DNA of 64,000 nucleotides from Kineothrix sp. IPX-CK. Lineage in GTDB: Bacteria > Bacillota > Clostridia > Lachnospirales > Lachnospiraceae. The position numbers and the translations under genes were made by a program. Location of the stretch: the NCBI RefSeq assembly GCF_039134705.1, contig NZ_CP146256.1:930001-994000 (forward strand), written 5' to 3'. Positions 1-9,076 of the stretch are shown piece after piece. The notes below the pieces were generated by a model, which did not search any database, was not told the DNA's origin, and saw only the letters and a list, made by a program, of their open reading frames with translations. The first letter of the stretch is position 1. Each line of letters starts with the position of its first letter.

Positions 1-264
1 CCTGAAATTCTGTTAATGGATGAGCCCAGCAGAGGAATCGATATCGGTGCAAAGACAGAGGTATTCGATATCATCAATCAATATGCGGAGCAGGGACTTT
101 CTATTATTGTTATTTCCTCTGAGCTAAAGGAAATTATCTCGATCGCGGACCGTGTAATCGTACTATCGAATGGAATTAAGACGGGCGAATTGAGCGGAGA
201 GGAAATCCGGGAAGAGGCATTAGTGCTGGCGTCTTATAAAGGCCACCACGATCAACAATCGTAA
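1..264 (+). CDS. Sugar ABC transporter ATP-binding protein, 3' end only (RbsA/XylG type)
   Basis: Only the last 87 codons lie in the window; the frame is open from base 1. The fragment begins in the Walker B and D-loop region of the second nucleotide-binding domain (LLMDEPSRGIDIGAK) and continues with IVISSELKEIISIADRVIVL, the H-loop region in the degenerate form usual for the second domain of tandem sugar ATPases. It powers import by hydrolysing ATP at the cytoplasmic face and would pair with the permease that starts 15 bp downstream. The substrate cannot be read from this fragment; the neighbouring rbsD and rha genes suggest ribose, rhamnose or a similar sugar. Confidence 0.87.
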   Translation, partial: PEILLMDEPSRGIDIGAKTEVFDIINQYAEQGLSIIVISSELKEIISIADRVIVLSNGIKTGELSGEEIREEALVLASYKGHHDQQS

Positions 265-279
265 AAAGGAGATATGGAG

Positions 280-1326
280 ATGAGTTCGAATAGAAAAAGT
301 TCCAACAGTACGTTGGTAATGACTTTGTTAAAGGGAAGAACCTTTATTGTACTAATTGTTTTGCTGGCCTTCTTCTGCGTGGCGGCAGACAACTTTTTAA
401 GCATGAATACAGCGCTTTTGATTGGAAAGCATGTCGCATTGTACGGGATTCTGGCAATTGGAATGACCTATGTTATCATTACGGGAGGCATTGATTTATC
501 GGTAGGAGCAATTGTAGGCCTTTCGGGTATGGTGGCAGGCGGGCTGATTCAGAACGGCCTGGCGCTGAATGCTTTTGGAGTGACCTTATATTTCAGTGTT
601 CCGGTAATTGTTGCTATTTCCATTTTACTGGGGGCGCTGATCGGTATCATCAATGGTATTATCATCACGAGATTTCGAGTGGCTCCCTTCATAGCCACCC
701 TGGGTATGATGTATATGGCGCGCGGATTTGCGAATATTCATTCGTCGGGAGCTACCTATTCCGATTTAAAAGGGTATGAAGGACTTGGAAATCAGGGATT
801 TAGGTTTTTTGGTTCCAGTGTGTTCGGAATTCCGGCAGGACTTTTGATTCTGATTATTCTGGCACTTATTTTCGCGGTACTTCTCAAGAAAACATCGTTT
901 GGATGGCATGTGTTCTCTATCGGCGGAAATGAGAAGGCGGCAAAACTGTCCGGCGTTAAGGTAGACCGGGTGAAAATTCTTGTATATATGATTTCCGGTA
1001 TCTGCTCTGCGGTAGTCGGTATTATCGCCTCTGCCCAGTTGGCTGCAGCAACCCCGAAAACAGGAGAATCGTGGGAAATGAATGCGATTGCAGCAGCCGT
1101 ATTAGGCGGAACATCCATGGCGGGCGGTATTGGAACCATTGGCGGTACGATTGTAGGCGCGTTCGTTATCGGTGTTATCAACGACGGTATGGTTATGTGC
1201 GGAGTGTCTGAATTCTGGCAGATGGTAATCAAAGGTATGGTAATTATTTTAGCCGTAATCATTGACCAGTTCCAAAGGAATCTCCAGGCCAAGATGGCGT
1301 TAATGGCTCGTAACGAGAGCAAGTAA
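280..1326 (+). CDS. Sugar ABC transporter permease (RbsC family)
   Basis: A 348-residue polytopic membrane protein of the BPD_transp_2 family, with about ten hydrophobic segments from residue 20 on. Family landmarks are the segment after TM2-3 (ITGGIDLSVGAIVGLSG) and the cytoplasmic coupling loop containing FSIGGNEKAAKLSGVKV around residue 215. It forms the membrane channel for the ATPase encoded just upstream. An ATG at 274 is in frame, but the AAGGAG motif at 267-271 is only 2 bp from it and 8 bp from the ATG at 280, so 280 is preferred. The gene is in one transcription unit with the ATPase and rbsD. Confidence 0.9.
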   Translation: MSSNRKSSNSTLVMTLLKGRTFIVLIVLLAFFCVAADNFLSMNTALLIGKHVALYGILAIGMTYVIITGGIDLSVGAIVGLSGMVAGGLIQNGLALNAFGVTLYFSVPVIVAISILLGALIGIINGIIITRFRVAPFIATLGMMYMARGFANIHSSGATYSDLKGYEGLGNQGFRFFGSSVFGIPAGLLILIILALIFAVLLKKTSFGWHVFSIGGNEKAAKLSGVKVDRVKILVYMISGICSAVVGIIASAQLAAATPKTGESWEMNAIAAAVLGGTSMAGGIGTIGGTIVGAFVIGVINDGMVMCGVSEFWQMVIKGMVIILAVIIDQFQRNLQAKMALMARNESK

Positions 1327-1344
1327 ACAGCGGGGAATGGTGCT

Positions 1345-1746
1345 ATGAAGAAAAGCGGAATTATAAATGCGCAGCTCGCAGGCTATATCGCCGCGCTTGG
1401 ACATATGGATACATTTATGGTAGGGGATGGAGGAATGCCGATTCCTCCGGGGATTCCGATTGTGGATCTGGCACTCTGCGGAGGCGTTCCTACCTTCGTT
1501 CAGACTCTTGATGCCATATTGGAAGAAACGGAAGTGGAATTTTATACGATTGCGAAAGAAATCGAAGACAAGAATCCTGTACTTTTATCCTATATCCAGG
1601 ATAAGCTAAATGAAATAGAAGGAAGGAAAATACCCCATACGGAATTGAAGGAAATGTCAAAGCATGTAAAATTTGCAGTCCGTACGGGAGAATTTACGCC
1701 CTATCCGAACATTATACTGCGCGCGGGAGTCGCTTTCCCCGCGTAG
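1345..1746 (+). CDS. rbsD: D-ribose pyranase
   Basis: 133 residues, the usual RbsD/FucU length. RbsD interconverts the pyranose and furanose forms of ribose (or a related sugar) after uptake. Family residues visible are the His of GHMDTF (about residue 20), the Asp of VGDGGMP (about 28) and the C-terminal NIILRAG segment carrying the Asn of the sugar site. It lies 18 bp after the permease and is the last gene before a strong terminator. RbsD and FucU share this fold, so ribose specificity is an inference; the short RTGEFTPYPN tail fits RbsD better. Confidence 0.88.
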   Translation: MKKSGIINAQLAGYIAALGHMDTFMVGDGGMPIPPGIPIVDLALCGGVPTFVQTLDAILEETEVEFYTIAKEIEDKNPVLLSYIQDKLNEIEGRKIPHTELKEMSKHVKFAVRTGEFTPYPNIILRAGVAFPA

Positions 1747-1780
1747 TATATATAAATGCAGTAATATGAGGATGATACAC

Positions 1781-1813
1781 ATACCTTCCGCCTGGCGGAA
1801 GGTATGTCTTTTT
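1781..1813 (+). terminator. Rho-independent terminator of the rbsD operon
   Basis: A perfect 12-bp stem (1781-1792 with 1794-1805, core CCTTCCGCC/GGCGGAAGG) is followed by GTC and an eight-base T run. It closes the transporter-rbsD operon. Confidence 0.92.
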
Positions 1814-1889
1814 TTATTTAAAAAAGAGTGGTATTATGAACAAGTGTATTATTTATATAATATTCTGTGTGAAAAGGAGAATCCTCTAA

Positions 1890-2699
1890 ATGAAAAAAAT
1901 AGTACTTTTTGTTTTTTTTATATCTTTATGTGTGGCACTTGCCGCCTGCGGCAACAGCCAGGAAATAAATATAGATGATAATAGTGAAAATTCATCTCTT
2001 CCGGCCTCGCCATCGGTAACAGACACACCGTCAGAACCTGATATACCTGCCGATAATATTGACGATATGTATCATGCATATTTTACTGCACTTGAAGACC
2101 TGGTCCAAAACCATATATTCCCTGACGGCATTGACGCAGGCGAACCGCTGGGTGATATGTCCGAGAATAAGTTTGCCGTTTATGACGTGGATAATGATGG
2201 AAAAGAAGAGCTTATAATATTGTATTCCGCCACAATTACTGCGGGGATGGCAGGATATGTATTTGCCTATGACGATGAGACTGGAGCACTACAAACGGAA
2301 CTGAATGAGTTTCCGTCGCTGACTTTTTATAATAACGGTACCGCCAAGGCATTATGGTCGCATAATCAGGGACGTGCCGGTGATTTTTGGCCATACAGCC
2401 TATATCAATACAATCTGGATTCGGATAGTTATGTACTGGTTGGCATGGTGGATGCATGGGACAGAAACTTTCCGGGAACGGACACACAAAATAATCCGTT
2501 TCCAAGTGATATAGATAAAAGCGGGACGGGATTTGTCTACTATATCATGGAAGACGGACAATATGATGACACGCACCCGGTAGATGCATCCGAATACAAT
2601 GAGTGGGTCAACGTTTATATTGGAGACGCTTCGGAAATCTCAATCCAGTATATGGACTTGACGGAAGAAAACATCGCGCAGATAAAAAATGGATTATGA
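1890..2699 (+). CDS. Secreted lipoprotein of unknown function
   Basis: 269 residues. The N-terminus is a lipoprotein signal: basic MKK, hydrophobic core, and lipobox LAAC with the acceptor Cys at residue 20. A Ser/Pro/Asp-rich linker (residues 24-55) precedes an acidic globular domain. DVDNDGKEELIILY near residue 93 has the spacing of a Ca-binding loop of the FG-GAP or EF-hand-like kind found in cell-surface lipoproteins of Clostridia. An AAGGAG motif lies about 10 bp before the ATG. It sits between a terminator and the deacetylase gene, so it begins a new unit; no promoter was identified with confidence. Confidence 0.75.
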   Translation: MKKIVLFVFFISLCVALAACGNSQEINIDDNSENSSLPASPSVTDTPSEPDIPADNIDDMYHAYFTALEDLVQNHIFPDGIDAGEPLGDMSENKFAVYDVDNDGKEELIILYSATITAGMAGYVFAYDDETGALQTELNEFPSLTFYNNGTAKALWSHNQGRAGDFWPYSLYQYNLDSDSYVLVGMVDAWDRNFPGTDTQNNPFPSDIDKSGTGFVYYIMEDGQYDDTHPVDASEYNEWVNVYIGDASEISIQYMDLTEENIAQIKNGL

Positions 2700-2768
2700 A
2701 GGGGAAAGTGATTTTGATGAGAGCAATAAAAATATTAATATAAAAATCTGAAATGGTGGTGAAAACAT

Positions 2769-3446
2769 ATGTGGAACGAAAAAAAGAAAGCCGTTACTTT
2801 CAGTTATGACGATGGTGTAACGCAGGACAAACGACTTACAGAGCTGTTCAATTACTATCGGGTAAAATGTACCTTTAACCTGAACAGCGGATTACAAAGC
2901 TATGCGTCCTCATGGGACAATAATGGTCTTACCATTCATCGCATGAATACCTTAGAGCTCCCTGAATTATATAATGGTCACGAAATAGCAGTTCACTGTC
3001 TGACTCATGCCAACCTGATCGAATGCGATGTAGATACCATTTATAATGAAGTCTATATGGACAAACAGAATCTGGAAAGAATATTCGGCCGGAGCATGAA
3101 CGGAATGGCATACCCCTTCGGCACTTACAACGATGCGATAGCCGAAGTCCTCAAAAGGTGTGGCATTCAATATTCAAGAACAGTAGAAAGCTCAAAAAAC
3201 TTTGCTATCCCTCAGGATCTTCTTAGGCTAAAGCCCACCTGCCATCACGATGATACAGATGTAATGACACTGATCGATGACTTCCTGAATCTCGAATCAG
3301 AAGCCCCTCAGCTTTTTTATATCTGGGGTCATAGCTATGAATTCGATATTAATAATAATTGGAATCGAATGGAGAAAATTCTGGATAAGCTTGCAGGAAA
3401 AGAAGAAATATTCTACGGAACAAATGCTCAGACCCTGCTATATTAA
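2769..3446 (+). CDS. Polysaccharide deacetylase family protein (NodB/CE4 fold)
   Basis: 225 residues, covering the core of the family. TFSYDDGVTQDKRL at residues 10-23 is the first NodB motif, with the catalytic-base and metal Asp pair (YDDG). IAVHCLTHANL near residue 78 gives the H-x3-H metal pair, and GMAYPFGTYND near 115 matches motif 3. There is no signal peptide or membrane segment, so a cytoplasmic enzyme acting on a soluble N- or O-acetylated sugar is more likely than a wall-modifying one. The real substrate is unknown. It follows the lipoprotein by 69 bp. Confidence 0.85.
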   Translation: MWNEKKKAVTFSYDDGVTQDKRLTELFNYYRVKCTFNLNSGLQSYASSWDNNGLTIHRMNTLELPELYNGHEIAVHCLTHANLIECDVDTIYNEVYMDKQNLERIFGRSMNGMAYPFGTYNDAIAEVLKRCGIQYSRTVESSKNFAIPQDLLRLKPTCHHDDTDVMTLIDDFLNLESEAPQLFYIWGHSYEFDINNNWNRMEKILDKLAGKEEIFYGTNAQTLLY

Positions 3447-3535
3447 CATAAATTAAGCAAGCTACTTGTTTTTTGCTACGTTACATTCTATAATCCTATC
3501 TGAATACTAAAGAAAAAAGTCATTGGAGGCAATCT

Positions 3536-5275
3536 ATGAAAAGCAGAAATGCAAAACCAAAGATGCTGAAGGACAAAATCCTGTTTACCGTAAGAATTAT
3601 TCTGATAAGTACCATCGCAGAGCTTACTGTGCTTGCAGGAATTTTCCTTTTTGCAGCGTATGAAACGTCAATAAACGAAAAAGAACAAGCCTTTGATATG
3701 GAAATCAAGGCAGCGACAGACAGCCTGATGAGTGTGCTGGAAGTGAACTATAAGCGCTATGAGGATGGTCAGATTACCGAGGAAGAGGCCCTTGAGGCTG
3801 CGAAAACAATCGTCCGTGACACCCGTTATAACGGCGGAGAAGGTTACTTTTGGGCGGACATGGCGGATGGATTGTGCGTCGTGCACATGAATCCCGATTA
3901 TGAAGGTACCTTTCGGTTAGACGCTACCGACTTAAAAGGCGAATATTATATACAAAATCTAATAAATGCTGCCGATGACGGAACGCAATACACAGAGTTT
4001 TATTTTACCAAACCCGGAGAAGACGGTATGTTTCAGAAAAGGGCGTACACTGTTAAATTCGAACCTTATGGCTGGTATATCAGCACCGGCAACTATTATG
4101 ATGACATCGATCAGGAAATTATGAAGCTGAAGATGCGCCGGATCGTAGCTGTTGCATTTCTCGTTCTCGTCAGTGCCGTCAGCATGATAATAGGAACCAA
4201 GCGGCTGAAAAAGGTCATTGTCAAGATAACCCAGCCCCTGACCACAGTTACCGATCGTTTACATCTTTTGTCGCAGGGAGATGTACATACGTCTGGTGTC
4301 GGCAATATAACGGAAATGGATGAAACGGGAATACTGGCCGCAGCTGAAAGCAGCCTGATCAGCCAGCTGCGAATCATTGTGGAGGATATATCCGTCAATC
4401 TTATGAAGATTTCCACCGGCGATTTGCGCGTAAATACCGCGCAGGGCTATGTGGGCGATTTCGTGCCCATTCAGGAATCGATAAAGGACATTACCGCTTA
4501 TCTTAATGAGGTGCTGCTCTCTATCAATCAGGCTTCGGGGCAGGTGAAAAACGGTGCCGGAGAGGTATACAGCATGTCCAGGACACTGGCGGAAGGCGCT
4601 ACCGAGCAGGCAGGCATTATTGAAGAGCTGTCCGTATCCCTGGATGAAATCTCTGCTCATGTGGAAAAAAATACGGAAAGTGTCGAAAAGGCCTCGGATT
4701 ATATCATACAAATAATTGAAAAAGCCCGCGAAGGCAATGAGAAGATGAAAAATCTTCTGATTTCCATGGAAAACATCGAGAATACTTCGCAGCAAATAAG
4801 CGGAATCAACAAGGCTATCGGAGCGATAGCGTCCAAAACAAACCTGTTGGCTCTGAACGCAGCCATCGAATCCGCCCGTCTGGGGACACAAGGACAAGGG
4901 TTCGCTGTGGTGGCGGAGGAAATGCGGCAGCTGGCAGCCCAATCCCAGGAGGCGGTAAAGGAAACGGAAATCTTGATCAACACCTCATTGGAGGCGGTCG
5001 TCGTAGGGTCTGCCAATACGGCAGAGACTGCATCGGAGCTTGAAAGCATGACCGGAATGATAGAGCGCTTTAAAGACATCATGAAGGAAATCGATGCCGA
5101 GAGCAGGCAGCAGAATAAGGAATTGAAGCAGATTACAGGAGGTATCGGACAGATATCCGGCATCGTCCAGAGCAATGTAGCTGCGGCGGAAGAATGCTCC
5201 GCTTTCAGCGATGATTTGAATACACAGTCAGGATTACTTTTTGATAACATTGATAAATTTATTCTTTCAGAATAG
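3536..5275 (+). CDS. Methyl-accepting chemotaxis protein with extracellular Cache domain
   Basis: 579 residues. TM1 lies at about residues 14-40. A single Cache domain follows (YFWADMADGLCVVHMNP near 105, WYISTGNYYDDID near 182), then TM2 at about 200-220, a HAMP region and a long signalling coiled coil. The hairpin tip (NLLALNAAIESARLG, then GQGFAVVAEEMRQLA) binds CheA/CheW. Cache domains of this type usually sense small carboxylates or sugars. Its place between a deacetylase and an AraC regulator beside the rha operon hints at a carbohydrate-related ligand, which is an inference. An apt GGAGG lies 7 bp before the ATG. Confidence 0.92.
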   Translation: MKSRNAKPKMLKDKILFTVRIILISTIAELTVLAGIFLFAAYETSINEKEQAFDMEIKAATDSLMSVLEVNYKRYEDGQITEEEALEAAKTIVRDTRYNGGEGYFWADMADGLCVVHMNPDYEGTFRLDATDLKGEYYIQNLINAADDGTQYTEFYFTKPGEDGMFQKRAYTVKFEPYGWYISTGNYYDDIDQEIMKLKMRRIVAVAFLVLVSAVSMIIGTKRLKKVIVKITQPLTTVTDRLHLLSQGDVHTSGVGNITEMDETGILAAAESSLISQLRIIVEDISVNLMKISTGDLRVNTAQGYVGDFVPIQESIKDITAYLNEVLLSINQASGQVKNGAGEVYSMSRTLAEGATEQAGIIEELSVSLDEISAHVEKNTESVEKASDYIIQIIEKAREGNEKMKNLLISMENIENTSQQISGINKAIGAIASKTNLLALNAAIESARLGTQGQGFAVVAEEMRQLAAQSQEAVKETEILINTSLEAVVVGSANTAETASELESMTGMIERFKDIMKEIDAESRQQNKELKQITGGIGQISGIVQSNVAAAEECSAFSDDLNTQSGLLFDNIDKFILSE

Positions 5276-5289
5276 GACGCCGGGTATCT

Positions 5290-6252
5290 ATGACAAAGGA
5301 ACTTCTATCTCAATTAAAGAAAATCACTCCGGAAGAAGAACGTCTTCTTTCGGGGGAACCGGAAATTGAAAAAGAGCTGTACATGTCCTCCGAAACGGAT
5401 ACCATCGATTCCAGGAAGCTGTTAGAGGCGGGCAAGCTGATTCAGGTGCGCACCCATACCCGGTTTGTGCATTTTCCTAAACATAAGCACAACTATATCG
5501 AGGTGATTTATATGTGCTCCGGCTCCACTCACCATGTAGTAAATGGTGAGGATGTGCAGCTTGAGCAGGGCGAGCTGCTGTTTTTAAACCAGAGTGCCAC
5601 ACAGGAGATATATCCGGCAGGGGAGGATGACATTGCAGTCAACTTTATCATCATCCCCGAATTCTTCGATTCCGCTCTCAAGATGATGGGTGCGGAGAAG
5701 AACCTGCTCAGAGATTTTGTCATCGACTCCCTGCGGGGGGAAAACGGCTCTTCCGGTTATCTGCATTTCAAGGTGGCTGATATACTCCCGATACAGAATC
5801 TGGTGGAAAATTTAATATGGACTATCGTAAACAGACAGTCCAACAAACGGAGCATCAATCAGGCTACCATGGGCCTCTTGTTCCTTCAATTGATGAATCA
5901 CATGGACAAGCTGGAAACCGACGAAGGCAGCGGGCAGCAGAGGCTGATCATTACGGTCTTAAGCTATATCGAGGAGCACTATAGAGACGGAGAGCTGACA
6001 CAGCTGGCAAACAGCCTGCACTACGATTTTTACTGGCTGTCCAAGGAAATAAAAAAACGCACGGGCAAGACCTATACGGAATTAGTTCAGACAAAAAGAC
6101 TGAATCAGGCGGCGTATCTTCTTAGAACCACCTCCATGTCGATCATGGACACCGCCATGGCAGTGGGCTATGATAACGTCAGCTATTTTCACAGAATCTT
6201 TCAAAGACAGTTTGGGGTTACGCCGAGGACCTATAGGATGAATGGCAAATAA
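5290..6252 (+). CDS. AraC-family transcriptional regulator, probable activator of the rha genes
   Basis: 320 residues. The N-terminal half holds a cupin sugar-sensing domain (HKHNYIEVIYMCSGSTHHVV near 61, then EQGELLFLNQ). The C-terminal 100 residues form the double helix-turn-helix, ending in the AraC signature DTAMAVGYDNVSYFHRIFQ. It starts 14 bp after the chemoreceptor gene and ends at a terminator, with rhaB starting 107 bp downstream. Position and domain layout match RhaS/RhaR-like activators, so control of rhaBAD is a reasonable inference; control of the deacetylase-chemoreceptor unit is also possible. Confidence 0.88.
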   Translation: MTKELLSQLKKITPEEERLLSGEPEIEKELYMSSETDTIDSRKLLEAGKLIQVRTHTRFVHFPKHKHNYIEVIYMCSGSTHHVVNGEDVQLEQGELLFLNQSATQEIYPAGEDDIAVNFIIIPEFFDSALKMMGAEKNLLRDFVIDSLRGENGSSGYLHFKVADILPIQNLVENLIWTIVNRQSNKRSINQATMGLLFLQLMNHMDKLETDEGSGQQRLIITVLSYIEEHYRDGELTQLANSLHYDFYWLSKEIKKRTGKTYTELVQTKRLNQAAYLLRTTSMSIMDTAMAVGYDNVSYFHRIFQRQFGVTPRTYRMNGK

Positions 6253-6285
6253 GGACACTTTTTTGAACAAAAGGTGTTCTTTTTT
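6253..6285 (+). terminator. Terminator after the AraC gene
   Basis: An 11-bp stem with two G-T pairs (6253-6263 with 6269-6279) is followed by six T residues at 6280-6285. It separates the regulator from rhaB. The 70 bp that follow contain CATAAT at 6314-6319 as the only plausible -10 box and no good -35, as expected for an activator-dependent rha promoter. Confidence 0.8.
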
Positions 6286-6359
6286 ATTGCGAAAAAAGAA
6301 GATAAGATAAAGTCATAATCCATGGTCTTATTTTTTGGAAGAAAGGAGTCGTATGACAA

Positions 6360-7787
6360 ATGGAGCAATATTATCTGGCGATTGACATTGGTGCATCCAG
6401 CGGGCGGCATATATTGGGCCGCAAAGAAGGGGAAAGGATGGTCTTGGAGGAAATCCACCGCTTCCCGAACGGAATGACAGAAAAGAACGGAGAGCTTGTT
6501 TGGGATGTAGACGGTTTGTTTGCGGAAATTAAAGCGGGAATGAAAAAGTGTGCGGTACAAGGCAAGATTCCGGTAAGCGTAGGAATCGATACGTGGGCGG
6601 TGGATTTCGTTCTCTTGGATGAAGAAAATAAGAGAATTGGCAATGCGGTGGCTTATAGGGATGCAAGGACGAGGGGAATGGACGATGAGGTCTATCGAAT
6701 CGTACCGGAAGAAGAGCTTTATAGGAGGACAGGAATCCAGAAGCAGATATTCAATACAGTATATCAGCTTATGGCGCTGAAAAAAAGGCAGCCGCAGCAG
6801 CTTGCAAAGGCGAGAAAGCTGTTAATGATTCCCGACTATTTTCACTATTTGCTCACGGGAACAGCAGCAGCAGAATACACCAACGCAACTACGACGCAGC
6901 TTGTAGGCCCCGAGACGAAGACTTGGGATATGGAGCTGATAAAAAGGCTTGGATATCCCGAAGAAATATTTCAAAGGATAAAGACTCCCGGCACGATGCT
7001 GGGCAACTTGACGGAAGATCTGCAAAAGGAGCTGGGCTATGACTGCAAGGTAATCCTTCCGGCAACTCATGATACCGGCTCGGCAGTGATGGCAGTGCCG
7101 AGCGGTAAAGAGGATGTCCTCTATATCAGCTCCGGTACTTGGTCGTTAATGGGAACGGAACTAATGCGGGCGGATTGCTCCGAAGAAAGCAAACTGCACA
7201 ATCTTACCAACGAGGGGGGCTACGACTTTCGTTTTCGATATTTGAAAAACATAATGGGGCTTTGGATGATTCAGTCTGTGAAGAAGGAAATCGGGCAGAA
7301 CATGGACTACGGGACGATCTGCAGACTTGCCTCCGAAGAAACGATTGCCTCTCTCGTGGATTGCAACGAAGAACGCTTTCTCTCACCGGCCAGCATGACG
7401 GCAGAGGTGCAGCATGCCTGCAGGGACTCAGGGCAGGAGGTGCCGGAAGGAATCGGACAGACAGCAGCGGTGATCTATAATAGTCTGGCTGAGTGTTATG
7501 CGAGGACCATCGGGGAGATCGAGGAAATCACGGGAAAGCAGTATGATAGGATTCACATTGTGGGCGGAGGTGCGAATGCAGGATATCTGACCGGCCTCAC
7601 CGCCAAAGCGACCAAGCGTACTGTCATCGCCGGACCGATAGAAGCTACCGCTATCGGTAACATCGCGGCCCAGATGATAGCCGGAGGAGAACTGAGGGAT
7701 TTGAAAGAGGCGAGGGAGTGCATCTATCGTTCGTTCCCGATGGAAATATATAACAAAAATATAGATAACAGAAAGGATAATAAATGA
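6360..7787 (+). CDS. rhaB: Rhamnulokinase
   Basis: 475 residues; phosphorylates L-rhamnulose to rhamnulose 1-phosphate with ATP. The FGGY fold is seen in the N-terminal phosphate loop (AIDIGASSGRHILG), in VGIDTWAVDFVLLD near residue 75, in the ATP-site motif LPATHDTGSAVMAVPSG near 232 and in the adenosine motif HIVGGGANAGYL near 397. It is first in rhaBAD, and its stop overlaps the rhaA start by 4 bp. The AAAGGAG at 6342-6348 is nearer an ATG at 6353 that opens a 10-codon ORF overlapping the rhaB start; this may be chance or a coupling device. Confidence 0.95.
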   Translation: MEQYYLAIDIGASSGRHILGRKEGERMVLEEIHRFPNGMTEKNGELVWDVDGLFAEIKAGMKKCAVQGKIPVSVGIDTWAVDFVLLDEENKRIGNAVAYRDARTRGMDDEVYRIVPEEELYRRTGIQKQIFNTVYQLMALKKRQPQQLAKARKLLMIPDYFHYLLTGTAAAEYTNATTTQLVGPETKTWDMELIKRLGYPEEIFQRIKTPGTMLGNLTEDLQKELGYDCKVILPATHDTGSAVMAVPSGKEDVLYISSGTWSLMGTELMRADCSEESKLHNLTNEGGYDFRFRYLKNIMGLWMIQSVKKEIGQNMDYGTICRLASEETIASLVDCNEERFLSPASMTAEVQHACRDSGQEVPEGIGQTAAVIYNSLAECYARTIGEIEEITGKQYDRIHIVGGGANAGYLTGLTAKATKRTVIAGPIEATAIGNIAAQMIAGGELRDLKEARECIYRSFPMEIYNKNIDNRKDNK

Positions 7788-9043
7788 TGACAAATAAGGA
7801 AAGATATGAATCGGCAAAAGAAATGTACAAGGGAATCGGTATAGATACCGATGCGGCCATTGCGAAACTAAAAAATATTCCAGTATCCCTACACTGCTGG
7901 CAGGGGGACGACGTTACCGGCTTCGATCATGAGGGGCCGCTGACCGGAGGGATCCAGACTACCGGTAATTATCCAGGAAAGGCGAGGACACCGCAGGAGC
8001 TTATGGATGACATGGATCAGGCAATCCGCCTGATGCCCGGCAAAAAGAAGCTGAATCTTCATGCATGTTATGCTATTTTTGAAAAAGGCGAATATGCGGA
8101 CCGCGATAAACTGGAACCGAAGCACTTTGCGAAATGGGTGGAGTTTGCCAGGGAAAGAAATATGGGTATCGACTTCAACCCTACTTTCTTCTCCCATGGA
8201 AAAGTGAAGGATAGCCTGACCTTATCCAGTCCGGATGAGGCTACGAGAAAGTTCTGGATCGACCATGGAAAAGCATGTATCCGCATTTCGGAATATTTTG
8301 CAAGGGAGACCGGCGTACCCTGCGTCATGAACATATGGATCGGAGACGGCTATAAGGACGTGCCTGCCGACCGCATGGGACCGAGGATGCGTTACAAAGA
8401 CTCTATTGAGCAGATTTTATCGGAGCCCTATGACAGGAACCTCGTAAAGCCTTGTGTGGAATCCAAGGTGTTCGGAATCGGTGTGGAATCTTACACTGTT
8501 GGCTCCGGGGAGTTCACATTGAGTTTTGCCGCGACCCATGAAGGCTGCCTGCCATTAATGGATAACGGGCATTATCATCCTACGGAAGTGGTATCCGACA
8601 AGATTCCTGCATTGCTATGCTATTATCCGGAAATCGCCTTGCACATCACGAGGCCGGTCCGCTGGGACAGCGATCACGTCGTACTGTTTGACGATGAGAC
8701 CAGGGAGATGGCCAAGGAAATCGTCCGCTGTGAGGGCCTTGACCGCGTATATATGGCGCTGGATTACTTCGATGCCAGCATTAACCGTGTAGCGGCATGG
8801 ACAGTGGGCTTTAGAAGCTGGCAAAAAGCTCTGTTAAGCGCACTTTGTACGCCTAATGAAGCATTGCGAGGGCTTCAGGAGGAAAACTGTCTGACGGAGC
8901 TTATGATAATGCAGGAGGAACTGAAGACCTATCCTTTTGGAGATATATGGGCAGAATATTGCAGACAATGCGGCGTACCTGCGGATAAGAGCTGGTTTGA
9001 AGATATAGAGAAATATGAGGCAGAAGCATTGATGCACCGTTAG
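7784..9043 (+). CDS. rhaA: L-rhamnose isomerase
   Basis: 419 residues, the normal length; converts L-rhamnose to L-rhamnulose. The TIM-barrel metal ligands appear in order: Glu of GIGVESYTVG, Asp and His of PLMDNGHYHPTE, and the Asp pair of VRWDSDHVV. The N-terminal substrate segment LHCWQGDDVTGFD is also conserved. The ATG at 7784 overlaps the rhaB stop, so translation is coupled. The order B-A-D is that of many Firmicute rha operons. Confidence 0.97.
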   Translation: MMTNKERYESAKEMYKGIGIDTDAAIAKLKNIPVSLHCWQGDDVTGFDHEGPLTGGIQTTGNYPGKARTPQELMDDMDQAIRLMPGKKKLNLHACYAIFEKGEYADRDKLEPKHFAKWVEFARERNMGIDFNPTFFSHGKVKDSLTLSSPDEATRKFWIDHGKACIRISEYFARETGVPCVMNIWIGDGYKDVPADRMGPRMRYKDSIEQILSEPYDRNLVKPCVESKVFGIGVESYTVGSGEFTLSFAATHEGCLPLMDNGHYHPTEVVSDKIPALLCYYPEIALHITRPVRWDSDHVVLFDDETREMAKEIVRCEGLDRVYMALDYFDASINRVAAWTVGFRSWQKALLSALCTPNEALRGLQEENCLTELMIMQEELKTYPFGDIWAEYCRQCGVPADKSWFEDIEKYEAEALMHR

Positions 9044-9076
9044 AATAATTAATATTAAATATGCGGAGGAATGAAT

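Noticed and set aside
4259..4942. 227-codon open frame on the minus strand within the chemoreceptor gene
   Set aside because: The plus strand is an unambiguous chemoreceptor; the reverse frame has no start signal or domain.
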